In this document: positions 1 through 9,407 of the stretch, piece by piece
Numbering within the stretch: the first letter of the stretch is position 1
Layout of the letters: each line of letters begins with the position of its first letter
Assembly (NCBI RefSeq): GCF_021190955.1
Contig: NZ_JAIOAO010000001.1
Location: forward strand, 1,364,001 to 1,428,000
Direction of reading: 5' to 3'
DNA from: Parachryseolinea silvisoli
GTDB lineage: Bacteria; Bacteroidota; Bacteroidia; Cytophagales; Cyclobacteriaceae
DNA length: 64,000 nucleotides
Made by a program: the position numbers and the translations under genes
Notes under the pieces: model-generated
The model's input: only the letters and a program-made list of their open reading frames with translations
What the model was told of the DNA's origin: nothing
Database searches by the model: none

Positions 1-113
1 ATGTTCCTTTTGACGAGCAACGCCTTAAGCTGATGGCCGTCAAATCCAAAAATGATGCAGTCTACTGCCACGAGTAGCCTGTCTTGTGTGTTGTACTTTG
101 TGATGATATCCAT
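1..113 (-). CDS. Nudix hydrolase / NrtR-like protein, N-terminal fragment (cut by window edge)
   Basis: Reading the minus strand from the ATG at 113-111 gives about 37 residues beginning MDIITKYNTQDRLL, followed by VAVDCIIFGFDGHQLKALLV and KR. The pattern hydrophobic-V-D-C-I-I-F-G-F-D-G-x-x-L-K-x-L-L-V-K-R is the usual first beta-hairpin of Bacteroidota Nudix proteins. That group includes both ADP-ribose/nucleotide pyrophosphatases and NrtR-type regulators with a C-terminal winged helix. The Nudix box itself lies outside the window, so hydrolase and regulator cannot be told apart. The gene is incomplete because of the window boundary, not by mutation. Confidence 0.72.
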   Translation of the reverse strand, partial: MDIITKYNTQDRLLVAVDCIIFGFDGHQLKALLVKRN

Positions 114-513
114 AACGTAGAGGGTCTTTACTATATAAATATGCTGAATTAGGAGAAACTTACCAACGGTATCGGCAAAGCATTGTCATTTTAATTGTTA
201 AAATTTTCCGTTGGCGCCCCCGGTATCAGTATATCTACGTATCACTACCGCAACACCGCGTGCGCATTTCGATATATATAGTTTGCGCAAACCCCTGCGA
301 TACCCGCACACCATGATGACTTCAAAACAATAAAACGCACCGGGATGTTTTCACAAAATGTTCAACCGCCTCCACATCAACCTGTAAAATAAAAAAATGC
401 ATGATAAACTTGTTATACCATGCATACACAGAAAAAATATAACTACTGCTTTTACCTACGTACACCTACCTACGTAACGCAAGGCGAGGTATACTTCGCA
501 TCGAACCGGCCGC
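114..513. other. Intergenic region, Nudix upstream / CBS downstream
   Basis: These 400 bases separate the end of the CBS-pair gene from the start of the Nudix gene, both on the minus strand. The stretch is AT-rich and should hold the Nudix promoter. No exact TAnnTTTG box at a good distance and no convincing reading frame was found. Confidence 0.5.
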
Positions 514-951
514 CTATTGCGCGCCGGTGATATAATGCTCCAGATGTTGGATGATGGACTTCTGCTCGTTAATGATGTTGCGCACAACGTCGCTGATCGA
601 GATCACACCGACTAAGTCGTCGTACTCATTCACGACGGGTAAATGGCGAAACTTCTTGTCGCTCATCAACCACATACATTCCTCGATCGTCGTCTCCGGC
701 GTAACCGTGATGACGTTTTGGGTCATGAGCTCGTTGATCAGCGTGTCCTTCGAAGATTTGCCTTTCAAAATAAGCTTGCGGGCATAATCTCGCTCGGTGA
801 AGATCCCCACCATTTTGCCGTTTTCCACAATGACCAACCCCCCGATATTCTTCTCACACATGCGTTCAATGGCATGATAAACAGTAACTGTGGGCTCTAC
901 TGAATAGACAGCATAGCCTTTGACTTCTAGAATGTCTCGTACTTTCGCCAT
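514..951 (-). CDS. CBS-pair domain protein
   Basis: This 145-aa protein is almost entirely two tandem CBS motifs (a Bateman module), roughly residues 10-70 and 75-135. The first ends with the typical NGKMVGIFTERDYARKL stretch, the second with DDLVGVISISDVVRNI. Such modules bind adenine nucleotides or S-adenosylmethionine and usually sense energy state. Here there is no attached enzyme domain, so the partner is unknown. The start at 951 (MAKVRDIL) is preferred over a longer frame to 1032, because the extra 27 residues are unlike the family and run into the nuo terminator hairpin. It lies downstream of the nuo operon but beyond its terminator, so it probably has its own promoter. Confidence 0.85.
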   Translation of the reverse strand: MAKVRDILEVKGYAVYSVEPTVTVYHAIERMCEKNIGGLVIVENGKMVGIFTERDYARKLILKGKSSKDTLINELMTQNVITVTPETTIEECMWLMSDKKFRHLPVVNEYDDLVGVISISDVVRNIINEQKSIIQHLEHYITGAQ

Positions 952-994
952 GTTATAAAAGTTTAGCAATCGATTGAAGATAACCGTTTTGGCT

Positions 995-1041
995 AAAAAA
1001 AACAAGCGGTTCCGGCCTCGTCTATGACGCACCGGAACCGC
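995..1041 (-). terminator. Rho-independent terminator of the nuo operon
   Basis: Perfect 10-bp stem GCGGTTCCGG (1006-1015) / CCGGAACCGC (1032-1041) with a 16-nt loop. Read on the minus strand it is followed by TTG and a run of eight T (complement of 995-1002). It lies just after the nuoN stop codon and ends the complex I transcript. Confidence 0.9.
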
Positions 1042-1067
1042 AACAATCGGCGAAAAGCCGCGATTTC

Positions 1068-2453
1068 TTATTGGATCAGCGAAAGAACCGCATCCGGGAA
1101 GATGCCCAATACAAAACTTAATACGATTAATACAAAGGTGAGCGCACGCTGTGAGCCCGATACCGGCAGCGGCGTAGCCTGCTGCGGCGCCTGGAAGTAC
1201 ATCGCAATGATGACGCGGAAATAATAATACACGCCTATCAGGGAGGTCACCACCGCCACGATCACCAGCGGTGTGTAGCCCTTCGCAATAGCCAGCGCGA
1301 AGACCATGTACTTCCCAAAAAATCCAGGGAAGGGCGGTATACCCGCCAGCGACAACAACGCAATCGTCAGTCCCACGGCCAGCAGCGGATTGCGCTTGAA
1401 GAGGCCATTAAAATATTCAATCGTGATCGACTCGCTGTTACCTTCCACCAGGTGCAGCACGCTAAAGGCAGCAATAGACGATACAGCATACGACGCCAGA
1501 TAGTAGAAGATCACCCCCGACGACGCAGTCGGATCGGCCGTAAAGGCCAGCAAAATATAGCCTACATGCCCCACACTGGAGTATGCCAGAATCCGCTTCA
1601 CGTGTGATTGGTAGACCGCCGTGATGTTCGGCAGCACCAGCGTCAACACGGTAATAACCATCAAGATAGTAGACCACGTGCTGTAGGTCCCCACCAGGCC
1701 AATCGAAAACATGCGGTAAAACGCGGCCAACGCGCCGATCTTCACAACGGTAGACATAAACGCCGTGACCGTCGTGGGCGCGCCCCCGTAAACATCAGGA
1801 GCCCAGAAGTGGAAGGGCACCGCTGAGATCTTAAACGCCAACCCCACCAGCAACAACAGCACACCCGCATAAAAGAAGGACGGTAATGCGTGGTTATGCT
1901 CGGTGATAAACAGTGCAATCGTACCAATATCAAACGATCCGGTAGCGCCGTACAGCAGGGCAATGCCCATGAGGAGGAAGCCTGTCGCGAACGAACCCAT
2001 CAGGAAATACTTGAAAGCCGCCTCGATCGATAAGAGACTTTCTTTATTGCTGCCCGCCAAAACATACAGCGACAGCGACAAGATCTCGATGCCCAGGAAG
2101 AGCATCGCCATGTTATTATACGAAGCCATCAGGATGGCACCGACGATCGCGAAGATCACCAGCGACGTGCGTTCCGTACGGTGCTGGGGCTGCGCTTGAA
2201 AGTAGTCGCTTGCCATCCAGAACCAGAGGATGGACACCACCGCAATCAGCCCCGTAAAGGCCAGTGCGACATTGTCAAACACCAGCATGTGACTGAAATA
2301 TGTCTCGACTTCGCCATTCCACTCCAGCGCGAGTGTAGCCGTCGCCACCAGCAGGCCGATGATGGCAATAGCCGTCAGCCACTTTTTGAAGTTGGCGATT
2401 TCGGCAAGGAGCGAAACGATACTCAGGCCACAGATAACAAGCAATGCGTTCAT
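1068..2453 (-). CDS. nuoN: NADH-quinone oxidoreductase subunit N
   Basis: 461-aa polytopic inner-membrane protein of the Mrp-antiporter family, one of the three proton-pumping modules of respiratory complex I. About 14 membrane segments are visible. Key charged residues of the channel are present: E123 in GIEILSLSLY, K208 in GLAFKISAVPFHFWAPDVY and K238 in STVVKIGALAAF. It is the last gene of the operon, starts one base after the nuoM stop codon, and is followed by the terminator at 995-1041. Length is normal for the family. Confidence 0.97.
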   Translation of the reverse strand: MNALLVICGLSIVSLLAEIANFKKWLTAIAIIGLLVATATLALEWNGEVETYFSHMLVFDNVALAFTGLIAVVSILWFWMASDYFQAQPQHRTERTSLVIFAIVGAILMASYNNMAMLFLGIEILSLSLYVLAGSNKESLLSIEAAFKYFLMGSFATGFLLMGIALLYGATGSFDIGTIALFITEHNHALPSFFYAGVLLLLVGLAFKISAVPFHFWAPDVYGGAPTTVTAFMSTVVKIGALAAFYRMFSIGLVGTYSTWSTILMVITVLTLVLPNITAVYQSHVKRILAYSSVGHVGYILLAFTADPTASSGVIFYYLASYAVSSIAAFSVLHLVEGNSESITIEYFNGLFKRNPLLAVGLTIALLSLAGIPPFPGFFGKYMVFALAIAKGYTPLVIVAVVTSLIGVYYYFRVIIAMYFQAPQQATPLPVSGSQRALTFVLIVLSFVLGIFPDAVLSLIQ

Positions 2454-2454
2454 A

Positions 2455-3930
2455 TTACTTTACGGATGCAGAAAGGTTCGAATAAATTTTCAGTAAGCTG
2501 GCCACCGCCGGTTCCGAGATCTCCAGCAACGGCGCCGGATAAATACCGATCACCAGGATCAGCAATACGATGGGATACAGCACCAGCTTCTCCTGGCCTG
2601 TCAGGTCGGCAAAGCCCGCCGTCACCGTGTTGGTCTCGCCCGACATGCTCTGCTGGAACGTACGCAACATATATACCGCACCCAGGATGATGGTCAGGCC
2701 CGCAACAGCGCCCAATACGCCATGGTACTGGAACACCGAGTTGATCAGCAGGAACTCGCCCACAAACCCGCTGGTAAACGGCAGTGCCACACTCCCCAGC
2801 ATCACGATCACAAATACGGTAGTCAGCACCGGCGCAACAGTGCGAATACCACCCAGCGCCGACAACGTGCGTGTCTGCGTACGCTGTGAAATGATGTCAA
2901 CAATATAGAACAGTGCGAACACCACGATGCCGTGGCTCAACATCTGGATCATCGCGCCCTGCACACCAATCGTGCTCAGCGTAAAGGCACCCGCCGAGAT
3001 CAACCCAACGTGGGCTACCGACGAATACGCAATCAGGCGCTTAAAGTCTTTTTGAACAATGGCGATACACGACGCGTAGATAATGCCGATCACCGACAAT
3101 ACCACGGCCGTAAAGCCCCAGGCCTCCACACCGGCCGGCACCAGCGGCAACAACCAGCGGATCACACCGTAAATCCCCATCTTCAGCATGATACCCGACA
3201 GCAGCATCGTACCCTGTGTGGGGGCTACGGTATAGGTATCGGGCTGCCACGTGTGGAACGGGAACACCGGCATCTTAATCGCAAAGGCCACAAACATTGC
3301 CCAGAAGATCAGGCCTTGCTCATACACCGGCAGCGCACGGCCGGCGTCGTACAACGCCTGGATCGCGAAAGTGTGTGTACCCGGTGTTTGGAAGTATACA
3401 TATACCAGGGCCACCAGCATAAACAGCGAGCCCGCAAGCGTATAAACGAAGAACTTAAACGTAATGCGGCCGCGGTCTTCACCACCCCAGATCAGGCAGA
3501 TGAAATAGATCGGAATCAGCGCGACTTCCCAGAAGAGATAGAACAGCAAACCGTCCAGTGCGCAGAACACACCGATCAGCGCCATCTGCATCACCAGAAT
3601 CAATCCATAGAACGTAGAGGCTTTTTCAATCGTACGATTAAACGACGACAGAATGATAAACGGCACCAGCAACGTAGTGAGCAGCACCAGCAGCAAGCTG
3701 ATCCCATCGATCCCTACCGCAAAGTGCAGCCCGAATGCGCGGACCCAGGGTATATCGACTACATACTGCGCAAGATCCGTCTTCGGAAAAACCACTGCCA
3801 GGTACAACGACACCGCCAGCTCGACGATGGAAGCCACCAACGCCAACATCTTCGCCTGTGCCGGCTTAAACGCAAACAGTAACAGGGCGACGAGCAGCGG
3901 GAAGAATACGAGGAATATCGTTATAAACAT
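2455..3930 (-). CDS. nuoM: NADH-quinone oxidoreductase subunit M
   Basis: 491-aa antiporter-like proton-pumping subunit of complex I. E135 in the FWEVALIPIYF segment is the conserved TM5 glutamate. The WQPDTYTVAPTQGTMLLSG and LIAYSSVAHVGLI stretches are typical of NuoM/ND4. The start at 3930 gives a hydrophobic first helix (MFITIFLVFFPLLV). It sits between nuoL (18-nt gap) and nuoN in the usual order, so translation is probably coupled along the operon. Confidence 0.97.
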   Translation of the reverse strand: MFITIFLVFFPLLVALLLFAFKPAQAKMLALVASIVELAVSLYLAVVFPKTDLAQYVVDIPWVRAFGLHFAVGIDGISLLLVLLTTLLVPFIILSSFNRTIEKASTFYGLILVMQMALIGVFCALDGLLFYLFWEVALIPIYFICLIWGGEDRGRITFKFFVYTLAGSLFMLVALVYVYFQTPGTHTFAIQALYDAGRALPVYEQGLIFWAMFVAFAIKMPVFPFHTWQPDTYTVAPTQGTMLLSGIMLKMGIYGVIRWLLPLVPAGVEAWGFTAVVLSVIGIIYASCIAIVQKDFKRLIAYSSVAHVGLISAGAFTLSTIGVQGAMIQMLSHGIVVFALFYIVDIISQRTQTRTLSALGGIRTVAPVLTTVFVIVMLGSVALPFTSGFVGEFLLINSVFQYHGVLGAVAGLTIILGAVYMLRTFQQSMSGETNTVTAGFADLTGQEKLVLYPIVLLILVIGIYPAPLLEISEPAVASLLKIYSNLSASVK

Positions 3931-3948
3931 GTCTTCTTAAATTATCAT

Positions 3949-5862
3949 TTAGCGAATTATCCCCATGGCCAGGATCAGCACAATGCCGATCACCATCACA
4001 AATATGTAATAACCAATGCTACCGTTCTGCAGCAACCGCGCACCGCGGCTGGCCGGCACAACACTACCACCGATCAGGTTTACAATCTTATCGACACCCG
4101 GGCGCTCGACGATATCGGCGAACGTAGCCGAGATCCAATACAAAGGCTTCACGACAATCGCGTGATAAATCTCATCCACATAATACTTGTTCGCCAGTAC
4201 CTTCTGCACGCCGCCAACCTGCGTATCGGCCGCCGGCACACGGTTGCCCTTTACATAGCGTATGTACGCGAAGACGATCAGTACCACCGTCAAGGCTACC
4301 ACGGTACCCATCAGCGCATATTCGGTGCTGTGGCTCAGGTGATGATGCCCGCTGGTTACCGCAACTGACGGCGCAAACACCGGTGCCAGGTACGAGGCCA
4401 GCCAATGTGAGCCCCCCAGTGCTTCCGGCACGCCCATAAAACCACCCACCAGTGACAGCACCGCCAGTAGCATCAGCGGAATGGTGATGCTCATCGGTGA
4501 CTCGTGAATGTGGTGCATCACGTCGTGCCCGGCACGCTCCTTACCAAAGAAGGTCAGGAAGAACATGCGGAACATATAGAACACGGTAAGCAGCGAAGCA
4601 AATAAGGCCAGCCCGTAAACGACCGGATTATGCAGATACGCTGCGGCCAAAATTTCATCTTTCGAGAAGAAGCCGGCAAACGGCGGGATACCCGAGATCG
4701 CCAATACGCCGACCAGGAAAGTCAGGAATGTAACCGGCAGGTATTTCTTCAAGCCGCCCATCTTGCGAATATCCTGTTCACCCCCGAGGGCGTGAATCAC
4801 GCTACCTGCGCCGAGGAACAACAACGCCTTAAAGAATGCGTGTGTCGCCATGTGGAAAATCCCGCTCGTGAACGAGCCCAGGCCCAACGCCAGGAACATC
4901 AGCCCCAACTGGCTGACGGTCGAGTATGCCAGTACTTTCTTAATATCGTTTTGCTTCACCGCAATGGTCGCGGCAAAGATGGCCGTTAAAACACCAACGA
5001 TCATCACAACCTCCAGGGTAGCCGGCGACAGCGAATAAAGCAGATTGTTACGGGCGATCATATAGATACCGGCCGTCACCATGGTCGCCGCGTGAATCAA
5101 CGCCGACACCGGTGTCGGACCCGCCATCGCGTCGGGCAGCCAGGTGTACAGCGGCAACTGCGCGCTCTTACCCATGGCACCGACAAACAGCAGCATCGTG
5201 ATCAACGTCAGTGTGCCCGTGTCGATCGTGGTCGCTTTCGCGAATACGTCCGTGTATTGAATACTGCCAAAGTATACAAAGATCAGGATGACCCCGAGCA
5301 GCATGCCCAGGTCACCAATCCGGTTCATGATAAAGGCTTTATTGGCGGCATTGTTATACGCCTGGTTCTTAAACCAGAAGCCGATCAGCAGGTACGAGCA
5401 AAGCCCCACCCCTTCCCAGCCGACAAACATCAGCAGGTAGTTGGCGCCCATCACGAGCAGCAACATAAAGAATACGAACAGGTTCAGGTACGAGAAGAAG
5501 CGGTTAAAGCCGGCATCATCGTGCATGTACCCGATAGAATATACGTGAATCAGGAAACCCACGCCGGTAATGATCAACAGAAACAACGACGACAGCGGAT
5601 CCACCAGGAAACTGATCGACGTCGAGAAGTTGCCGGCCTTGATCCAATCGAACAACGTAACTTCCAGTACACGTTGATCCACCGGCAATCCCAGCAAATG
5701 GGTAAACAATACAATCGAAAGAATAAACGAAATCAGCACCGCGCCGCAGGCGATAAAGGCAGTCACGCCATGTGTTAGCTTGCGGACGTTCAGCGCTACG
5801 ATCAGAAAGCCCAGCAGCGGGAACAACGGTACCAGGCTCACCAGCGTCTTCATACTTACCAT
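3949..5862 (-). CDS. nuoL: NADH-quinone oxidoreductase subunit L
   Basis: 637-aa largest antiporter-like subunit, at the distal end of the membrane arm of complex I. The family signature is clear: E150 in [20 protein letters not shown], then [12 protein letters not shown], and [21 protein letters not shown]. The C-terminal 120 residues form the long lateral helix region and a last membrane anchor. Its first ATG overlaps the nuoK stop codon by 7 nt (ATGGTAA). A start at the fourth residue (MKTL) would remove the overlap and cannot be excluded. Confidence 0.97.
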   Translation of the reverse strand: MVSMKTLVSLVPLFPLLGFLIVALNVRKLTHGVTAFIACGAVLISFILSIVLFTHLLGLPVDQRVLEVTLFDWIKAGNFSTSISFLVDPLSSLFLLIITGVGFLIHVYSIGYMHDDAGFNRFFSYLNLFVFFMLLLVMGANYLLMFVGWEGVGLCSYLLIGFWFKNQAYNNAANKAFIMNRIGDLGMLLGVILIFVYFGSIQYTDVFAKATTIDTGTLTLITMLLFVGAMGKSAQLPLYTWLPDAMAGPTPVSALIHAATMVTAGIYMIARNNLLYSLSPATLEVVMIVGVLTAIFAATIAVKQNDIKKVLAYSTVSQLGLMFLALGLGSFTSGIFHMATHAFFKALLFLGAGSVIHALGGEQDIRKMGGLKKYLPVTFLTFLVGVLAISGIPPFAGFFSKDEILAAAYLHNPVVYGLALFASLLTVFYMFRMFFLTFFGKERAGHDVMHHIHESPMSITIPLMLLAVLSLVGGFMGVPEALGGSHWLASYLAPVFAPSVAVTSGHHHLSHSTEYALMGTVVALTVVLIVFAYIRYVKGNRVPAADTQVGGVQKVLANKYYVDEIYHAIVVKPLYWISATFADIVERPGVDKIVNLIGGSVVPASRGARLLQNGSIGYYIFVMVIGIVLILAMGIIR

Positions 5863-6164
5863 TTTAAGCGATTCAAAATATTAATATCTGTACTGCGGGT
5901 GGCACGATACATCGTCACCAGGATGGCAAGGCCCACGGCTACTTCCGCCGCGGCAACCGCCATGATAAAAAACACAAATACCTGACCCGATGGGTCGTTG
6001 AGCCGGGCGGAGAATGCCACCAGCAAAAGATTGACGGCGTTAAGCATCAACTCGATACACATAAAAATGATGATCGCGTTTCTGCGGTACAGCACGCCGA
6101 GCACCCCAATGGTGAACAGCGTGGCAGAAAGCCAGACATAATAATCTATCGGAAGAGCATTCAT
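5856..6164 (-). CDS. nuoK: NADH-quinone oxidoreductase subunit K
   Basis: 102-aa, three-helix membrane subunit of complex I. The two buried glutamates of the family are present: E38 in [17 protein letters not shown] and E74 in [11 protein letters not shown], matching E. coli E36 and E72. Full length; overlaps the start of nuoL by 7 nt. Confidence 0.97.
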   Translation of the reverse strand: MNALPIDYYVWLSATLFTIGVLGVLYRRNAIIIFMCIELMLNAVNLLLVAFSARLNDPSGQVFVFFIMAVAAAEVAVGLAILVTMYRATRSTDINILNRLKW

Positions 6165-6197
6165 CGTTGTTGTAGTAGTCTAAAATTTCGATCGATG

Positions 6198-6704
6198 TTA
6201 CAGTATATCGTTAGCCTTTTCGGATTTGCCCAGCATCACGGCACCCACCATCGCGGCGAGCAGCAACACCGACGAAATCTCAAAGGGCAACAGGAACTCA
6301 TCAAACATGACTTTGCCCAGTCGCTGCACAGACCCCAGGTCCGGGTCGGCTACCGCACTGGCCGGCAGCGCCTCCGTACCCTTCAGCGAACCCACCAGCA
6401 CGATCAACAGCAGCCCTGCGCAAATCGTGGCCGCAAATTTCAGCATCGTGCTCTTGTGTGGCTCCATCTCGATGTTGAGGTTGAGCATCATGATCACATA
6501 CAGGAATAACACCATGATCGCGCCGGCGTACACAATGATGTGTACAATAAACAGGAACTCGGCATTCAACAGCACATAATGCCCCGCGATCGTAAAGAAG
6601 GTAATAATCAGGTAAAGTACACTGTGTACCGGGCTCTTGGAAACAACCACCATGATGGCCGAGAGCACCGCCAAAAATGAAAGAAAGTAAAAAACGTTCA
6701 GCAC
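6198..6704 (-). CDS. nuoJ: NADH-quinone oxidoreductase subunit J
   Basis: 168-aa membrane subunit of complex I with five predicted helices. The conserved core KSPVHSVLYLIITFFTIAG and HIIVYAGAIMVLFLYVIMML (third helix, containing the pi-bulge region) is intact. It lies 33 nt upstream of nuoK and 12 nt downstream of nuoI, in the standard order. Confidence 0.96.
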   Translation of the reverse strand: MLNVFYFLSFLAVLSAIMVVVSKSPVHSVLYLIITFFTIAGHYVLLNAEFLFIVHIIVYAGAIMVLFLYVIMMLNLNIEMEPHKSTMLKFAATICAGLLLIVLVGSLKGTEALPASAVADPDLGSVQRLGKVMFDEFLLPFEISSVLLLAAMVGAVMLGKSEKANDIL

Positions 6705-6716
6705 TGCGAAGTTGAT

Positions 6717-7280
6717 TTATTTGTTATGACTCAGTCGTTTCTGTTGTTTAAACTCCAGTACGTTCTGCGTTTGGCGTACCGACACGTCGATGCGCTCATC
6801 GACCTTTTCCACCAGCTTGTCTTTTCCATAAATAAACTCACCCCGGCCATAGTCCGTCGACACAATGCGGTCTGTCAAAAAGATCGCCTCTTTCGGACAA
6901 GCCTCTTCGCACAAGCCGCAGAAGATGCAGCGCAGCATATTGATCTCGTACGTGGCGGCGTATTTCTCCTCGCGATACAAGTTTTCCTCACCCTTCTTGC
7001 GTTCTGCCGCCGTCATGGTAATGGCTTCTGCCGGACACGCTACCGCGCATAGACCGCACGCCGTACAACGCTCGGCCCCCTTGTCGTCACGCTTTAACAC
7101 GTGCTGCCCACGCCATATCTCAGCGATGGGGCGCTTCGTCTCCGGATAGCGCACCGTCGCACCCTTTTTGAACAAGTGGCGAATAGTGATCACCACACCG
7201 CTCAACAGCGCCGGCAGATAGATCTTCTCCGCGAAGGTCATCTTCTTATTTGAAACAAGCTTGGATCGGTTCGTTAACAT
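6717..7280 (-). CDS. nuoI: NADH-quinone oxidoreductase subunit I (two [4Fe-4S] clusters)
   Basis: 187-aa ferredoxin-like subunit that carries clusters N6a and N6b between the NADH arm and the quinone site. Two CxxCxxCxxxCP motifs are complete: C72, C75, C78, C82 and C118, C121, C124, C128. The start at 7280 is taken. A second methionine at residue 14 (MTFAEKIYL) is possible. The C-terminal 25 residues are basic and poorly conserved. Confidence 0.97.
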   Translation of the reverse strand: MLTNRSKLVSNKKMTFAEKIYLPALLSGVVITIRHLFKKGATVRYPETKRPIAEIWRGQHVLKRDDKGAERCTACGLCAVACPAEAITMTAAERKKGEENLYREEKYAATYEINMLRCIFCGLCEEACPKEAIFLTDRIVSTDYGRGEFIYGKDKLVEKVDERIDVSVRQTQNVLEFKQQKRLSHNK

Positions 7281-7323
7281 GATTATACCTTGTGTCCGTT
7301 TTTTTTCGTTTTGTAGTATCTGC

Positions 7324-8376
7324 CTACCAGGTCCAGTTGTTGTTCTTAATCAATATCACGAGGCCGGTAATAAAGATGTTAAAGATCGACAACGGGATCA
7401 GCACTTTCCAGCCCAGGTTCATCAGCTGGTCGTAGCGGAAGCGCGGGATCGTCCAGCGAATCCACATAAAGAAGAAAATGAAGAAACACACTTTTGATAT
7501 CAGCACCAGCACGCCGATAATAGAGATCGTATTGTGGTCCAGCCCCAGATCATTCATGAACGGGAAGTTGTAACCGCCGAAGTACAGCGTAGAGATCACC
7601 GCCGCCGATACAAACATGTTGATGTATTCGGCAAAGAGGTAGAAGCCCAGTTTCATCGAGCTATATTCCGTGTGATAACCCCCGATCAATTCCGTTTCAC
7701 ACTCCGGCAAGTCAAAGGGCGTGCGGTTACACTCGGCAAACGCACAGATGATAAAGATCAAAAATCCGAGCGGCTGGTATACCACATTCCAGAAATGCCA
7801 CTCGCCGCCTACACCACCCGTTTGCTGCGCCGAGATCTCGCCCAGGCTCAACGTCCCGGTCACCAGCACCAACGCGATGATCGAAAGCCCCATGGCAATC
7901 TCATAGCTGATCATCTGCGCCGAAGCACGGATCGCACCCAGCAACGAGAACTTATTGTTAGAGGCCCAGCCCCCGATCATTATACCATATACACCGATCG
8001 ACACCACGCCAAACACATACAGAATCCCGACGTTCAGGTCAGCGATCTGCAGCGCGTATACGTTGTCACCAAACACCAGCGTATCGCCCCACGGAATCAA
8101 CACCCCCGCCATCATGGCCGTCATCATGGCAATACACGGTCCAAGTACGAACAGGAACCGGTTGGATACCACCGGGATAATCTCTTCTTTATAAATAAAC
8201 TTCAATCCATCCGCCAGTGGCTGCAGAATCCCGAACGGACCCGCACGATCCGGACCAATGCGATCTTGCAAAAAGGCCGCAACCTTGCGCTCGGCGTACG
8301 TAGAGTACGCCGCCACGAATAGGGTTACACCAAATACAACTCCCACGAGGATCAGCTTATACATGATAAAATCCAT
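7324..8376 (-). CDS. nuoH: NADH-quinone oxidoreductase subunit H
   Basis: 350-aa membrane subunit that forms the quinone-binding channel of complex I together with NuoB and NuoD. Family markers include AAFLQDRIGPDRAGPFGILQ, the loop ECNRTPFDLPECETELIGGY with its acidic cluster, and FFMWIRWTIPRFRYDQLM. About eight helices. It starts 4 nt after the nuoG stop. A second start at residue 5 (MYKLIL) is possible. Confidence 0.97.
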   Translation of the reverse strand: MDFIMYKLILVGVVFGVTLFVAAYSTYAERKVAAFLQDRIGPDRAGPFGILQPLADGLKFIYKEEIIPVVSNRFLFVLGPCIAMMTAMMAGVLIPWGDTLVFGDNVYALQIADLNVGILYVFGVVSIGVYGIMIGGWASNNKFSLLGAIRASAQMISYEIAMGLSIIALVLVTGTLSLGEISAQQTGGVGGEWHFWNVVYQPLGFLIFIICAFAECNRTPFDLPECETELIGGYHTEYSSMKLGFYLFAEYINMFVSAAVISTLYFGGYNFPFMNDLGLDHNTISIIGVLVLISKVCFFIFFFMWIRWTIPRFRYDQLMNLGWKVLIPLSIFNIFITGLVILIKNNNWTW

Positions 8377-8380
8377 ATCC

Positions 8381-9379
8381 TTATGAGTTAGTAGTTTCGG
8401 GTAATTGCTTTCCTTTCTGGAACGTCAGCTGACGGTCGATGTCCAGCTTCAGCTTTTGCATATCGATCTTCTCGTAGTGGTTCTGCGAAATAACCGAGTG
8501 ACGGTCAATGTGACGCGGCCCTTCGACCGTCCAGTCCTTCATGTCCTTGTGATCGTAGCGGCACTCGTTGCAGATATACTCTTTTACTTCATTGAATTGA
8601 TCCTTGCGGGCCGACACACGCAGCACGTCGTCACCTTTCGTCCATAACACTACCTTGCCACAGCACTTGTCGCAATTGCGGTGCGCATCCAGGGGCTTGG
8701 TAAACCATACACGGCTCTTAAAGCGGAAGGTCTTATCCGTCAGCGCGCCTACCGGGCACACGTCGATCATGTTGCCCGAGAAGTCGTTGTCGACAGCTTT
8801 CTCAATATACGTGCTGATCTCCGAAGCATCGCCGCGGTTCAATACACCGTGCACACGCTCATTGGTCAGCTGGTCGGCTACGAACGTACAGCGGTAGCAC
8901 AGAATGCAGCGCGTCATGTGCAGCTTGATCTTATCGCCGATGTCGATCTTCTCGAACGTGCGACGGTCTTCTTCATAGCGGGTCTTGCCCACGCCGTGCT
9001 CGTACGACAAGTTCTGCAGGTCGCACTCGCCGGCCTGATCACACACGGGGCAATCCAGCGGGTGGTTCAACAGCAGAAACTCTACTACACCTTTGCGTGC
9101 TTCCAGTACTTCCGGCGAAGTGATGTTTTGTACCACCATGCCATCCATGACCGGCGTGCGGCACGAGGCCACCAGCTTCGGCATAGGGCGCGGATCTTTC
9201 GCAGAGCCCTGTGTTACCTTCACCAGGCACACGCGGCACTTGCCGCCGGTATCTTTCAACGTCGAATAGTAACACATGGCCGGAGGAACCACTTCGCCAC
9301 CGATCTGACGGGCGGCGTTCAAAATCGTGGTACCATCTGCCACTTCTACTTCAATGCCATCTATTGTTACTTTAGCCAT
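8381..9379 (-). CDS. nuoG: NADH-quinone oxidoreductase subunit G, short form without the molybdopterin-type domain
   Basis: 332-aa iron-sulfur subunit. An N-terminal [2Fe-2S] domain has C36, C48, C51 and C73. The His/Cys cluster motif is H106, C110, C113, C119. A [4Fe-4S] motif follows at C158, C161, C164 and C208. A remnant cysteine set (C236, C239, C270, C273) sits where full-length NuoG begins its molybdopterin-oxidoreductase part, and the protein then stops. NuoG of E. coli is about 900 aa, so roughly two thirds is absent. There is no downstream remnant: nuoH begins 4 nt later. The start at 9379 (MAKVTIDG) is chosen because the 20-codon upstream extension is not NuoG-like. The short form seems usual in Bacteroidota. 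Confidence 0.92.
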   Translation of the reverse strand: MAKVTIDGIEVEVADGTTILNAARQIGGEVVPPAMCYYSTLKDTGGKCRVCLVKVTQGSAKDPRPMPKLVASCRTPVMDGMVVQNITSPEVLEARKGVVEFLLLNHPLDCPVCDQAGECDLQNLSYEHGVGKTRYEEDRRTFEKIDIGDKIKLHMTRCILCYRCTFVADQLTNERVHGVLNRGDASEISTYIEKAVDNDFSGNMIDVCPVGALTDKTFRFKSRVWFTKPLDAHRNCDKCCGKVVLWTKGDDVLRVSARKDQFNEVKEYICNECRYDHKDMKDWTVEGPRHIDRHSVISQNHYEKIDMQKLKLDIDRQLTFQKGKQLPETTNS

Positions 9380-9407
9380 GTCGCTAAACTTTTTTAATCC
9401 TGTTAAA

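Noticed and set aside
2932-3882. 316-codon plus-strand frame opposite nuoM
   Set aside because: Composition (many Gln, His, Arg) is typical of a mirror frame of a hydrophobic membrane protein.
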